Origin: Roseburia sp. 1XD42-69
GTDB taxonomy: Bacteria; Bacillota; Clostridia; Lachnospirales; Lachnospiraceae
Length of the DNA stretch: 64,000 nucleotides
Assembly: GCF_003612565.1 (NCBI RefSeq)
Contig: NZ_RAZG01000007.1
Location: 1-64,000 of the forward strand
Direction of reading: 5' to 3'
Shown here: one piece after another, positions 9,053 through 18,196 of the stretch
How the letters are laid out: every line of letters starts with the position of its first letter
How positions within the stretch are numbered: position 1 is the stretch's first letter
The notes under the pieces: model-generated
What the model saw: the letters and a program-made list of their open reading frames with translations, nothing else
What the model was told of the DNA's origin: nothing
Database searches by the model: none
Translations under genes and position numbers: made by a program

Positions 9053-11694
9053 GTAAAAAATTAGTATTGATTGACGGACACAGCATTTTAAACCGGGCTT
9101 TTTTCGGCCTGCCGGATCTGACCAATGCAGAAGGGCTCCACACTAATGCAGTGTACGGTTTTTTAAATATCATGTTTAAAATCTTGGATGAGGAGAAACC
9201 GGATTATTTTACTGTGGCATTTGACGTCCATGCCCCTACCTTCCGGCACAAAATGTTTGATGCCTACAAAGGCACCAGAAAGCCTATGGCGGAGGAGTTA
9301 AGGCAGCAGGTTCCTCTGATAAAAGAGATGCTTTCCGCTATGGGAGTTGTCATTGTGGAAAAAGAGGGATATGAGGCAGATGATATTTTAGGCACCATCT
9401 CCCGCATGGGGGAGGAGGCAGGGCTTGAAGTTTCCGTGGTATCCGGGGACAGGGATTTATTACAGCTTGCCACAAAGCATGTAAAAATCCGTATTCCAAA
9501 GACAAAGAAAACCGGTACGGAGATTGAGGACTACTACGAGGAAGAGGTAAAAGAGCGGTATCAGGTGACGCCAAGAGAGTTTATAGACGTAAAGGCCCTT
9601 ATGGGGGATACGGCGGACAATATTCCCGGGGTGCCGGGGATTGGGGAAAAGACTGCCACAAATATTATTGCAGCCTATAAGACGATTGAAAACGCCTATG
9701 CCCATGCAGATGAGATAAAGCCCAAACGGGCATCGGAAAACTTAAAGGAATATTATGATCAGGCCAAACTTTCCAAAACCCTGGCCACCATTGATGTCCA
9801 CGCCAAAATTGACTATGATGTGGAAAAGGCGGCCCTTGGGAATCTTTACACAGAGGAAGCCTTTCTTATGTGCAGGCGCCTGGATTTTAAAAATATCTTA
9901 AAGCGCTTTGAAACAGAGGTGCCGGGAAATCAGGCGGAAGAGAAGTTTTTGCTTCTTGAGGATTCTGATAAGGCGAAAGAGATTCTCGCAAAGGCGCAAG
10001 ATGGGGCGGGGCTGTTCCTTGCTGCAGATTCCGAAAAACTCCTTGGGATTTCCTTAAGTTTTTCGGAGGAAGAAAATTATTTTCTTGCGGTAACAGGGGA
10101 TTTTACAGAAGAGTTTGTGAAAAGGGAACTTAAGGATAAAATTTTAAATGGATTTTCTTTTTCCGTGATAGATTTAAAACAGGTGGTAAAGATTCTCTTA
10201 CTGGCAAGGGAGACGGAAGAGATTAGGCACAATGGGTTTGACTGCGGCATTGCGGCTTACCTGTTAAACCCTCTTTTAAACAGCTATAATTATGAGGATA
10301 TTGCAAAGGATTACCTGAATCTTTTGCTGCCCTCCGGTTTTGAACTTTTGGGGAAGCTTTCTCTCTCTGAGGCAATGGAGAAAAAGAGGGATGAATTTTT
10401 AAAATTCGTGTGCTACCATGCCTATGTGGCAAAAAAGTCCAGGGAGGAACTGCTCTGCAAACTGGAAGAGACAGGGATGAGAGAGCTGTATGACACCATA
10501 GAGCTTCCATTGGTCTATGTGCTCTCCGATATGGAGCAGGAGGGTATCCGGGCAGACAGGAAGGCACTAAAGGCATACAGCGAAAGCCTGGATGCAAGAA
10601 TTGCCGAACTGGAAAAGATAATTTATGAAAAGTCCGGGGAAGAGTTTAATATCAATTCCCCCAAACAGCTTGGGACAGTGCTCTTTGAAAAACTGAAAAT
10701 GCCCTATGGAAAAAAGACGAAGACCGGGTATTCCACGGCGGCGGATGTTTTGGAAAAGCTGGCCGGGGAATATCCCATTGTGGCGGATATTTTGGAGTAC
10801 CGCCAGCTCACCAAGCTAAAGTCCACCTACGGGGAGGGCCTGGCGGGGTATATTGACGATACGGGGCGGATCCACAGCAGCTTCCATCAGACCATAACAG
10901 CCACCGGGCGAATCTCAAGCACAGAGCCTAATCTCCAGAATATTCCCATCCGCATGGAGCTTGGCAGGTTAATCCGAAAGGTATTTTTGCCCAAAGAGGG
11001 GTATGTCTTTGTGGACGCGGACTACTCCCAGATTGAGCTTCGGGTGCTGGCCCACATGTCCGGGGATGAAAGCCTAATACAGGCTTACCGGGAGGCAAAA
11101 GATATCCACAGAACTACCGCTTCCCAGGTGTTTCACATTCCCTTTGAGGAAGTGACAGATTTGCAGAGGAGAAACGCCAAGGCCGTAAACTTTGGGATTG
11201 TGTATGGCATCAGCTCCTTTGGCTTAAGCCAGGATTTAAGCATCAGTAAAAAAGAGGCGGCGGATTATATTGAACGGTATTTTGAAACTTATCCCAAGAT
11301 AAAAGCATTTTTAGATTCCCTGGTAGGGGATGCAAAGGAGAAGGGGTATTCTGTTACCATATACGGCAGAAGGCGCCCCCTGCCTGAGCTTTCCTCCAGC
11401 AATTTTATGCAGCGTTCCTTCGGGGAGCGGGTTGCTATGAACGCCCCCATCCAGGGCACGGCGGCGGATATTATTAAAATTGCCATGATAAGGGTTCACG
11501 ACAGAATGCAGCGGGAAGGGTTAAAGTCCAGGCTTTTACTCCAGGTACACGATGAACTTTTAATTGAGGCCGAAAAGAGCGAGCTTGAAAGGGTGCAAAA
11601 GATTTTGAAAGAGGAAATGCAGGGGGCGGCAAGCCTTGCGGTTTCCTTGGAAGTAGACATGCACACGGGAAATAACTGGTACGAGGCGAAATAA
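9049..11694 (+). CDS. polA: DNA polymerase I
   Basis: An 881-aa family A polymerase for Okazaki fragment maturation and repair. The N-terminal 5'-nuclease carries GDTADNIPGVPGIGEKTA. The middle 3'-5' exonuclease domain is present but lacks the usual DxE; the equivalent stretch reads LFLAADSEKLLGISL, so proofreading is probably dead, as in many Gram-positives. Polymerase motifs A (DADYSQIELRVLAH), B (RRNAKAVNFGIVYGIS) and C (LLLQVHDELLIE) are intact. A longer frame exists upstream, but the ATGA overlap with pepP and the MSKKLVLIDGHS start favour this ATG. coaE follows at a TAATG junction. Confidence 0.95.
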   Translation: MSKKLVLIDGHSILNRAFFGLPDLTNAEGLHTNAVYGFLNIMFKILDEEKPDYFTVAFDVHAPTFRHKMFDAYKGTRKPMAEELRQQVPLIKEMLSAMGVVIVEKEGYEADDILGTISRMGEEAGLEVSVVSGDRDLLQLATKHVKIRIPKTKKTGTEIEDYYEEEVKERYQVTPREFIDVKALMGDTADNIPGVPGIGEKTATNIIAAYKTIENAYAHADEIKPKRASENLKEYYDQAKLSKTLATIDVHAKIDYDVEKAALGNLYTEEAFLMCRRLDFKNILKRFETEVPGNQAEEKFLLLEDSDKAKEILAKAQDGAGLFLAADSEKLLGISLSFSEEENYFLAVTGDFTEEFVKRELKDKILNGFSFSVIDLKQVVKILLLARETEEIRHNGFDCGIAAYLLNPLLNSYNYEDIAKDYLNLLLPSGFELLGKLSLSEAMEKKRDEFLKFVCYHAYVAKKSREELLCKLEETGMRELYDTIELPLVYVLSDMEQEGIRADRKALKAYSESLDARIAELEKIIYEKSGEEFNINSPKQLGTVLFEKLKMPYGKKTKTGYSTAADVLEKLAGEYPIVADILEYRQLTKLKSTYGEGLAGYIDDTGRIHSSFHQTITATGRISSTEPNLQNIPIRMELGRLIRKVFLPKEGYVFVDADYSQIELRVLAHMSGDESLIQAYREAKDIHRTTASQVFHIPFEEVTDLQRRNAKAVNFGIVYGISSFGLSQDLSISKKEAADYIERYFETYPKIKAFLDSLVGDAKEKGYSVTIYGRRRPLPELSSSNFMQRSFGERVAMNAPIQGTAADIIKIAMIRVHDRMQREGLKSRLLLQVHDELLIEAEKSELERVQKILKEEMQGAASLAVSLEVDMHTGNNWYEAK

Positions 11695-12287
11695 TGGAAT
11701 TTATAGGGATTACAGGGGGAGTCGGGGCAGGTAAGTCCCGGATTCTGCAATATATAGAAGAGAATTACAATGCGAAAGTCCTTTTGGCGGATGAGGTGGC
11801 CCATGGACTGATGAAGCCGGGGGAGGACTGTTATGAGAAAATTGTAAAGGCCTTTCCCGGGGAGGACATTTTTACCGGGGAAGGAACTTTCCTTGGGGAA
11901 AAGCTGGCGGAGGTCATTTTTTCTGACAGGGAGAAAAGAGAGCGGTTGAACGGTATTGTTCACCCGGCGGTAAAAGAAAATATTCTTGACATCTACCAAA
12001 AAGAGAAAGAAAAGGGAAAATTTTCTTATTTTATTTTGGAGGCAGCCCTTTTAATTGAGGAAGGTTATGATAAAATATGTGATAGATTGTGGTACATAGA
12101 TACCAGCAGGGAAATCCGCAGGCAGAGGTTAAAGAAAAACCGAGGGTATTCCGACGAAAAGATTGACAGCATATTTGAAAGCCAGCTTCCGGAGGATACT
12201 TACAGGAAATATGCTGCGCTTGTTATTGACAATAACGGAACTTTAGAGGAGACAATATATCAGGTGAAACAGGCATTTGCCAGGTAA
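11694..12287 (+). CDS. coaE: dephospho-CoA kinase
   Basis: A 197-aa P-loop kinase phosphorylating the 3'-hydroxyl of dephospho-CoA, the last step of CoA synthesis. GGVGAGKS forms the P-loop, LLADEVAH is the conserved substrate-binding segment, and HP(A) occurs in the CoA domain (GIVHPAVK). The start overlaps the polA stop; polA-coaE adjacency is common in Firmicutes. Confidence 0.93.
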   Translation: MEFIGITGGVGAGKSRILQYIEENYNAKVLLADEVAHGLMKPGEDCYEKIVKAFPGEDIFTGEGTFLGEKLAEVIFSDREKRERLNGIVHPAVKENILDIYQKEKEKGKFSYFILEAALLIEEGYDKICDRLWYIDTSREIRRQRLKKNRGYSDEKIDSIFESQLPEDTYRKYAALVIDNNGTLEETIYQVKQAFAR

Positions 12288-12309
12288 GGGATGGAGGAGA
12301 TAAGCAAAT

Positions 12310-14634
12310 ATGGAGCGAAGAGAAGCAGGAGATGAATTAGTATTTGGTCTTGATATCGGGACCAGAAATGTGGTTGGGACGGTGGGCTTTAAGCAGGACA
12401 AGGAATTTATTGTCCTGGCCCAGTATTCCATGGAACATGAGACAAGGGCTATGCTGGACGGCCAGATTCACGATATCGGCAGGGTGGGAAATACCATCCG
12501 CATTGTGAAGGAAAAACTGGAAGAGCAGATTGGCCAGGAGCTGACTTCTGTGTGTATTGCAGCGGCGGGACGTGTGTTAAAAACCGTAACCACCCATATT
12601 GAGTATGAGTTTGAGACTGAGAGCGTTGTCCGGGCGGAGGATATCCATACATTGGATTTGCTTGGAATTGAGCGTGCCCAGGCGGAACTGAAAGAGAAAA
12701 ACGATACAAAGTACAAATTTTACTGCGTGGGCTACTCTGTGGTGAAATACTATTTAAATGATGAGATTTTTTCCAATTTGGAAGGACATAAGGCGGAGAA
12801 AATTTCCGAGGATATCATTGTTACATTTCTGCCGGAGGATGTGGTGGACGGACTTTATGCCGCCGTTGCCATTGCGGATCTTAGCGTTGCCAATATGACC
12901 TTGGAGCCTATTGCCGCCATTGACGTTGCTATTCCTGAAAATTTCCGCATGTTGAATATTGCCCTGGTAGATGTGGGGGCGGGAACCTCCGATATCTGTA
13001 TTACAAGGGACGGCAGCATTATCGCCTACGGCATGATTCCTTTGGCTGGGGACGAGCTGACAGAGCTCATTGTTCAGAGCTATCTGGTGGATTTTGCCAT
13101 GGCGGAGCACATAAAACTTGCTTCCACAAAGGAAAAAGAGATTGAATACACGGATATTATGACATTAAAGCACACCCTGAAATCTGAGGAAGTTTGGAAA
13201 TTGACGGAGGGGCTGGTGGATAGAATCACCACCGATGTGGCCAATAAGATTAAAGAGTTAAACGGGGATACCACAGTAAGCGCTACCTTTGTGGTAGGAG
13301 GGGGCGGAAAAATCCACGGATTTACGGAAATGCTTGCGGATAAACTGGAACTTCCCAATGAGAGGGTGGCTTTAAGGGGTGAGGAAGTGTTAAAAGAAAT
13401 CACCTTTGAACAGCCGGATATCCAAAAAGACCCTCTTTTGGTAACGCCTGTGGGTATCTGCCTGAATTATTATGAGCAGAGAAACAGCTTTATTATGGTG
13501 CATTTTAACGGGGAGCGCATCAAGCTTTATGACAACGGCCGCCTGACTATTGTGGACGCAGCTATGCAGGCAGGTTTCCCCAACGAGTATTTATTCCCCA
13601 AACGGGGCAAAGAAATTAACTTTACGGTAAACGGAAGCCCCAGGATTGCCAGAGGGGAGGCGGGGGATTCCGCTATTGTTAAAGTAAATGACAAAGAGAC
13701 AAATATCAATGCGCCTCTGGTGGCAAACAGCTATATTACGGTGGAGCCTTCCACAGCCGGGGAGGCGGCGGTGATAACCATTGACGATTTGGCGGAATAT
13801 ACCCAGGAGATAGTTACTTTTGAGGTAAACGGCAAAACCATCCATTGTCCTAAATTTGTGGAGGTAAACGGAAGTATTGAAGTTTCCTCCTACCATGTGC
13901 AGGAGGGGGATGTGATTGAGACAAGGAATTTCTACACGGTGGAACAGTTGGCGGAGTTTATGGATGTGGAGATTGACCAGGACCATGTAATCCGTGTAAA
14001 TAACCGCCCTGCAGAGTTAAACACCCTTTTGTATGAGAACTTTACCGTGGAGTGGACGGCGCAGGCAAAGGGTACGGTGGATTTTGTGGAGGAGGATTCC
14101 GAAATTCCCTTACAGGAGCCGGAAGAGGAATATGAGGCTTTGCCGGAAAAAGAAGGGGAGGAAGGGGAAAGCGGCAGGGAGCTTAAGCTGCAGGAACCAG
14201 AAAAAGAACCGGAATCGGAAAAAGAGCAGGAACCCCAAATGTCGCCTTTTGAGTGGGCAAGCCAGGGAGGATTTTTTGACGAAGGGCCAAAACAGGAGGA
14301 TGTGCCTTTGACGGAGGGAACCCAGGAGTCGGAGGAGAAAGACGAAAAAGAAGAACCCCAGCCAAAACCGGAAGAAAAACCGGCTGAGGATGTGCCAAAG
14401 CCAGCGCCGGGGCCTTTGCCCAAAGGGGCTATCCAGGTGGAGGTAAACGGAAATGAAATTCTCCTCACAGGGAAGAGGGAATATATTTTTGTGGACCTTT
14501 TTGACGCAATTACCTTTGACCTTAACGCCTCCAACGGACGTGCCATTGTCACCACGGTAAACGGGGAGGATGCAAGTTACATGCAGAAGTTAAACAATGG
14601 GGATGTCATTGAAATATATTGGGAAGAGAAGTAA
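12310..14634 (+). CDS. FtsA/PilM-like actin-fold ATPase with acidic linker
   Basis: A 774-aa protein. Residues about 8-400 form an FtsA/PilM/HSP70-type ATPase: phosphate-1 loop FGLDIGTRNVV, an SHS2-like insertion after LTSVCIAAAG, phosphate-2 VDVGAGTSDI and adenosine motif VVGGGGKI. The next ~200 residues contain repeated small domains built around VNG motifs, followed by a linker very rich in Glu, Lys and Pro (about 600-700), and a final VNG-containing module. It lacks the amphipathic membrane-targeting C-terminus of true FtsA. A cell-envelope or division scaffold role is an inference. It sits between coaE and a WalJ-like hydrolase whose start overlaps its stop. Confidence 0.75.
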   Translation: MERREAGDELVFGLDIGTRNVVGTVGFKQDKEFIVLAQYSMEHETRAMLDGQIHDIGRVGNTIRIVKEKLEEQIGQELTSVCIAAAGRVLKTVTTHIEYEFETESVVRAEDIHTLDLLGIERAQAELKEKNDTKYKFYCVGYSVVKYYLNDEIFSNLEGHKAEKISEDIIVTFLPEDVVDGLYAAVAIADLSVANMTLEPIAAIDVAIPENFRMLNIALVDVGAGTSDICITRDGSIIAYGMIPLAGDELTELIVQSYLVDFAMAEHIKLASTKEKEIEYTDIMTLKHTLKSEEVWKLTEGLVDRITTDVANKIKELNGDTTVSATFVVGGGGKIHGFTEMLADKLELPNERVALRGEEVLKEITFEQPDIQKDPLLVTPVGICLNYYEQRNSFIMVHFNGERIKLYDNGRLTIVDAAMQAGFPNEYLFPKRGKEINFTVNGSPRIARGEAGDSAIVKVNDKETNINAPLVANSYITVEPSTAGEAAVITIDDLAEYTQEIVTFEVNGKTIHCPKFVEVNGSIEVSSYHVQEGDVIETRNFYTVEQLAEFMDVEIDQDHVIRVNNRPAELNTLLYENFTVEWTAQAKGTVDFVEEDSEIPLQEPEEEYEALPEKEGEEGESGRELKLQEPEKEPESEKEQEPQMSPFEWASQGGFFDEGPKQEDVPLTEGTQESEEKDEKEEPQPKPEEKPAEDVPKPAPGPLPKGAIQVEVNGNEILLTGKREYIFVDLFDAITFDLNASNGRAIVTTVNGEDASYMQKLNNGDVIEIYWEEK

Positions 14635-15440
14635 TGGATATGGAATTATGCAGTATTGCCAGCGGCAGCAGCGGAAATTGTATTATGACAGGGTATGACG
14701 GGTGCCGTCTCTTAATTGATGCGGGGGTCAGTGGAAAACGGATTGAACAGGGCTTAAATTCCCTGGGCTTAAAAACCTCGGAGATGGAGGGAATTTTAGT
14801 CACCCATGAGCATATAGACCACATTAGCGGCCTCGGCGTCCTTGCCCGAAGGTATGGACTGCCCATATATGCCACAGAAGGAACTATCCAGGCAATTTTA
14901 CATACAAAATCCGTGGGAAAAATTGATGAGTCTTTATTTCATCCGGTAAGGGCCAATGAGACGTTCCTTATTGGGGAAATGGAAATCGAGCCGGTAAAAA
15001 TTTCCCATGACGCAGCGGAGCCTGTGGCTTATATTTTAAGGCGCGGGAGCAAGTCTGTGGGGGTGATTACAGACCTGGGAAAATATGATGAGTATATGAT
15101 TGAAAAAATAAAAGGGGTCAACGTCCTTCTCTTAGAGGCGAACCACGATGTAAATATGCTCCAGGCGGGGCCTTATCCCTATCCTTTGAAACAGAGGATT
15201 TTAGGGGAGAGGGGGCATTTGTCCAATGAGCTGTCGGGACAGCTTTTGGGGAGGATTCTCCACGATGGTTTCCAGGCAGTGGTATTAGGACATTTGAGCA
15301 AAGAAAACAACTATGCAAAACTGGCTTACGAGACGGTAAAACTGGAAATTACCTTGGGGGAAAACCCCTATAGGGGAGATGATTTTCCCGTGTATGTGGC
15401 AAAGCGGGATGAGGTTTCCGGACGGATACAGGTTTTGTAA
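14634..15440 (+). CDS. metallo-beta-lactamase fold hydrolase, WalJ/YycJ-like
   Basis: A 268-aa MBL-fold enzyme. THEHIDHISGLG is the HxHxDH di-zinc motif and the opening CSIASGSSGNC is characteristic of YycJ/WalJ, a 5'-exonuclease-like protein linked to the WalRK cell-wall system in Bacilli. No walRK genes are adjacent here. The TAATG overlap with the preceding gene supports this start; MEL two codons later is an alternative. Confidence 0.85.
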   Translation: MDMELCSIASGSSGNCIMTGYDGCRLLIDAGVSGKRIEQGLNSLGLKTSEMEGILVTHEHIDHISGLGVLARRYGLPIYATEGTIQAILHTKSVGKIDESLFHPVRANETFLIGEMEIEPVKISHDAAEPVAYILRRGSKSVGVITDLGKYDEYMIEKIKGVNVLLLEANHDVNMLQAGPYPYPLKQRILGERGHLSNELSGQLLGRILHDGFQAVVLGHLSKENNYAKLAYETVKLEITLGENPYRGDDFPVYVAKRDEVSGRIQVL

Positions 15441-15476
15441 CCATTAGGATGCTGCGTGTTTGGAGAGGAGATAACC

Positions 15477-15758
15477 ATGGAAAAAGCGGGAAAAACAATT
15501 ATCACCGTTGTGGGAAAAGACACGGTGGGAATTATTGCCAGGGTGTGCACGTATCTGGCAGAAAATAAAATTAACATATTAGATATTTCACAGACCATTG
15601 TTCAGGGGTATTTTAATATGATGATGATTGCCGATATGGCAGGGGCGACAAAGCCCTTTGGAGACTGTGTGAGAGAGTTAGAGGAATTAGGCGGGGAGAT
15701 TGGCGTTTCCATAAAATGCCAGAAAGAAGAAATCTTCCAGAAAATGCACCGCATATAG
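15477..15758 (+). CDS. ACT-domain protein (UPF0237 family)
   Basis: A 93-aa stand-alone ACT domain. [20 protein letters not shown] and the following NILDISQT are the ligand-binding glycine loop and first helix of the family. Such proteins probably sense an amino acid and nearly always precede the UPF0210 gene, as here. GGAGAGGAG ahead of this ATG fixes the start; an upstream in-frame codon would place the RBS inside the gene. Confidence 0.85.
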   Translation: MEKAGKTIITVVGKDTVGIIARVCTYLAENKINILDISQTIVQGYFNMMMIADMAGATKPFGDCVRELEELGGEIGVSIKCQKEEIFQKMHRI

Positions 15759-15780
15759 TGCATCTGTTAAGGAGAGACAT

Positions 15781-17145
15781 ATGATTAATATTGGAGAAGT
15801 CATAGAGACCAATGAGATGGTGGAACAGGAAAACCTGGATGTGAGGACCATCACTTTAGGAATCAGCCTTTTGGACTGTATAGACCCGGACCTTAGCACG
15901 TTAAAGAAAAAAATTTTTGAGAAAATTACCAGGGTGGCAAAAGATTTGGCAAAAACCGGGGAAGAAATTGAGCAGGAATTTGCCATTCCCATTGTAAATA
16001 AGCGGATTGCCGTGACACCCATAGCCCTTGTGGGGGGCAGCGCTTGTAAAACCCCGGAGGACTTTGCCTCTATAGCGGATATTTTAGACGAGGCGGCAAA
16101 GGCTGTAGGGGTGAATTTAATCGGAGGGTATTCCGCCCTGGTGTCAAAGGGAATGACAAAGGCGGACGAGCTTTTGATACGCTCCATTCCCATGGCCCTT
16201 ACAAGGACAGAGCGGGTGTGCAGTTCCGTAAACCTTGCCTCCACCAAAACAGGGATAAATATGGACGGAGTCAGGCTTATGGGGGAAATCCTCTTAGAAG
16301 TGGCGGAAAGGTCAAAGGACAGGGACAGTGTGGACTGCATGAAGCTGGTAGTCTTTTGCAATGCCCCGGACGACAACCCATTTATGGCAGGGGCCTTCCA
16401 CGGCGTCACGGAAGCAGATGCTGTGATTAACGTGGGCGTCAGCGGCCCGGGAGTGGTAAAGACGGCTCTGGAAAAAGTCCGGGGGGAGAGTTTTGAGGTT
16501 TTGTGCGAGACAATTAAAAAGACGGCATTTAAAGTCACAAGGGTAGGCCAGCTCGTGGCGAAAGAGGCATCAAGGATGCTTCAGATTCCCTTTGGAATTA
16601 TTGATTTATCCCTTGCCCCAACCCCGGCGGTGGGGGACAGCGTGGCGGATATTCTCTGTGAGATTGGCCTGGAATATGCAGGGGCTCCGGGAACTACCGC
16701 AGCCCTTGCGCTCTTAAATGACCAGGTGAAAAAGGGGGGCGTGATGGCGTCCTCCTATGTGGGAGGCTTAAGCGGGGCGTTTATTCCCGTAAGCGAGGAC
16801 CAGGGAATGATTGATTCTGTTTCTGCGGGAGCCATTACCTTGGAAAAACTGGAAGCTATGACCTGTGTGTGTTCCGTGGGCCTTGATATGATTGCAATTC
16901 CAGGGGATACAAAAGCAACCACAATTTCCGGCATCATTGCAGACGAGATGGCCCTTGGCATGGTAAATCAGAAAACCACTGCGGCCCGCCTGATTCCCGT
17001 TATCGGAAAGGGAGTGGGAGATACGGTGGAGTTCGGCGGCCTTTTTGGATATGCGCCTATTATGCCGGTGAATCAATTTTCCTGTGATGATTTCATTAAC
17101 CGCAGGGGCAGGATTCCAGCCCCTATACACAGTTTTAAGAATTAA
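15781..17145 (+). CDS. UPF0210/DUF711 (PFL) family protein
   Basis: A 454-aa protein of the DUF711 family, which has a glycyl-radical-enzyme-like barrel fold but no known reaction. The highly conserved segments [15 protein letters not shown] and [13 protein letters not shown] are present, as is a Gly-rich C-terminus. It lies 22 nt after the ACT-domain gene, the usual pairing. A terminator follows about 25 nt after the stop. Confidence 0.85.
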   Translation: MINIGEVIETNEMVEQENLDVRTITLGISLLDCIDPDLSTLKKKIFEKITRVAKDLAKTGEEIEQEFAIPIVNKRIAVTPIALVGGSACKTPEDFASIADILDEAAKAVGVNLIGGYSALVSKGMTKADELLIRSIPMALTRTERVCSSVNLASTKTGINMDGVRLMGEILLEVAERSKDRDSVDCMKLVVFCNAPDDNPFMAGAFHGVTEADAVINVGVSGPGVVKTALEKVRGESFEVLCETIKKTAFKVTRVGQLVAKEASRMLQIPFGIIDLSLAPTPAVGDSVADILCEIGLEYAGAPGTTAALALLNDQVKKGGVMASSYVGGLSGAFIPVSEDQGMIDSVSAGAITLEKLEAMTCVCSVGLDMIAIPGDTKATTISGIIADEMALGMVNQKTTAARLIPVIGKGVGDTVEFGGLFGYAPIMPVNQFSCDDFINRRGRIPAPIHSFKN

Positions 17146-17170
17146 ATATTAAAGGGTATATACCATATGG

Positions 17171-17201
17171 AGAGAGTGCATAGACGCTCTCTTCTTTTTT
17201 T
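17171..17201 (+). terminator. intrinsic terminator after the ACT/UPF0210 operon
   Basis: An 8-bp stem (AGAGAGTG with CGCTCTCT, one G:U pair) with a 6-nt loop is followed by TCTTTTTTT. It lies inside the longest possible cysD frame, which rules out the upstream cysD start codons. Confidence 0.8.
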
Positions 17202-17203
17202 GT

Positions 17204-17246
17204 ACCATCTAAATCTTAATTTAGATTTAATGAACCATCTATACAA
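17204..17246 (+). promoter_or_regulatory. cysD promoter region with repeats
   Basis: TTTAGA, a 16-nt spacer and TACAAT form a possible promoter just after the terminator. Around it are two direct copies of ACCATCTA (17204-17211, 17234-17241) exactly 30 bp apart, enclosing an inverted repeat AAATCT/AGATTT. This looks like an operator for a sulfur regulator; its identity is unknown. Confidence 0.4.
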
Positions 17247-17292
17247 TGTATCAGGATATAAAAGAAGTATGGGAAAGAAAGAGGTATCAGAT

Positions 17293-18195
17293 TTGCAGAC
17301 GATGAATCATTTAGAAGAGCTGGAAGCAGAATCTATTTATATTATGCGGGAGGTGGCGGCGGAGTGCGAAAAGCCGGTGATGTTATATTCTATCGGAAAA
17401 GACTCTTCCGTTATGCTGCATCTTGCCATAAAAGCTTTTTATCCGGAAAAGCCCCCCTTTCCTTTTCTCCACGTGAACACAACTTGGAAATTTAAGGAGA
17501 TGATTGCGTTCCGTGACAGGAGGGCGGCGGAGCTTGGGATTGAAATGATAGAATATATTAACGAAGAAGGGGTAAAGCAGAACATCAATCCTTTTGACCA
17601 CGGCAGCGCCTACACGGATATTATGAAGACCCAGGCGTTAAAACAGGCACTTACCAAGTATGGTTTTACCGCAGCTTTCGGGGGAGGCCGCCGGGACGAG
17701 GAAAAGTCCAGGGCAAAGGAGCGGATATTTTCTTTCCGGAACAAAGAACATGCCTGGAACCCCAAAAGCCAGAGGCCGGAGATGTGGAAACTGTTTAACA
17801 CGGAAATTTATAAAGGAGAGAGTATCCGGGTATTTCCCCTGTCAAATTGGACGGAAAAAGATATCTGGCAGTATATTAAACAGGAGGAGATTCCAATTGT
17901 TCCATTGTATTTTGCCGCAGAGCGGCCGGTGGTCATGCGGGATAACAATATCATTATGGTGGATGATGAGAGGATGCGCCTTTTGCCCGGGGAAGTTCCT
18001 GTCATGAAAAAAGTAAGGTTCCGCACCCTGGGATGTTATCCCCTTACCGGGGGAATAGAATCGGAGGCGGAAACTTTAGATGAGATTATTGAGGAGACGC
18101 TGGCATCTGTGGAATCCGAGCGCACCAGCCGTGTAATTGATTCCGATGGGGGAGGGGCAAGTATGGAAAAGAGAAAGAGAGAGGGATATTTCTAA
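17293..18195 (+). CDS. cysD: sulfate adenylyltransferase subunit 2
   Basis: An ATP-sulfurylase small subunit (about 300 aa). With CysN it forms adenosine 5'-phosphosulfate from sulfate and ATP. The N-terminus [18 protein letters not shown] and [13 protein letters not shown] (PP-loop SGKDS type) match CysD closely; [20 protein letters not shown] is the next conserved block. TTG is chosen because AGAGG lies 8 nt upstream and the length then matches E. coli CysD; ATG at 17269 or 17302 is possible. The start 17167 is excluded by a terminator. Confidence 0.88.
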   Translation: MQTMNHLEELEAESIYIMREVAAECEKPVMLYSIGKDSSVMLHLAIKAFYPEKPPFPFLHVNTTWKFKEMIAFRDRRAAELGIEMIEYINEEGVKQNINPFDHGSAYTDIMKTQALKQALTKYGFTAAFGGGRRDEEKSRAKERIFSFRNKEHAWNPKSQRPEMWKLFNTEIYKGESIRVFPLSNWTEKDIWQYIKQEEIPIVPLYFAAERPVVMRDNNIIMVDDERMRLLPGEVPVMKKVRFRTLGCYPLTGGIESEAETLDEIIEETLASVESERTSRVIDSDGGGASMEKRKREGYF

Positions 18196-18196
18196 T

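Noticed and set aside
13932-14555. Long minus-strand open frame opposite the FtsA-like gene
   Set aside because: It is the antisense of a Glu/Lys/Pro-rich repeat-like stretch; Ser-rich and low-complexity, no RBS.
15687-16538. 283-codon minus-strand frame opposite the UPF0210 gene
   Set aside because: The plus strand encodes a clearly conserved protein; the antisense product is low in structure and has no family likeness.
17167-17292. Longer N-terminus for CysD
   Set aside because: It would translate through an intrinsic terminator and has no homology to CysD.
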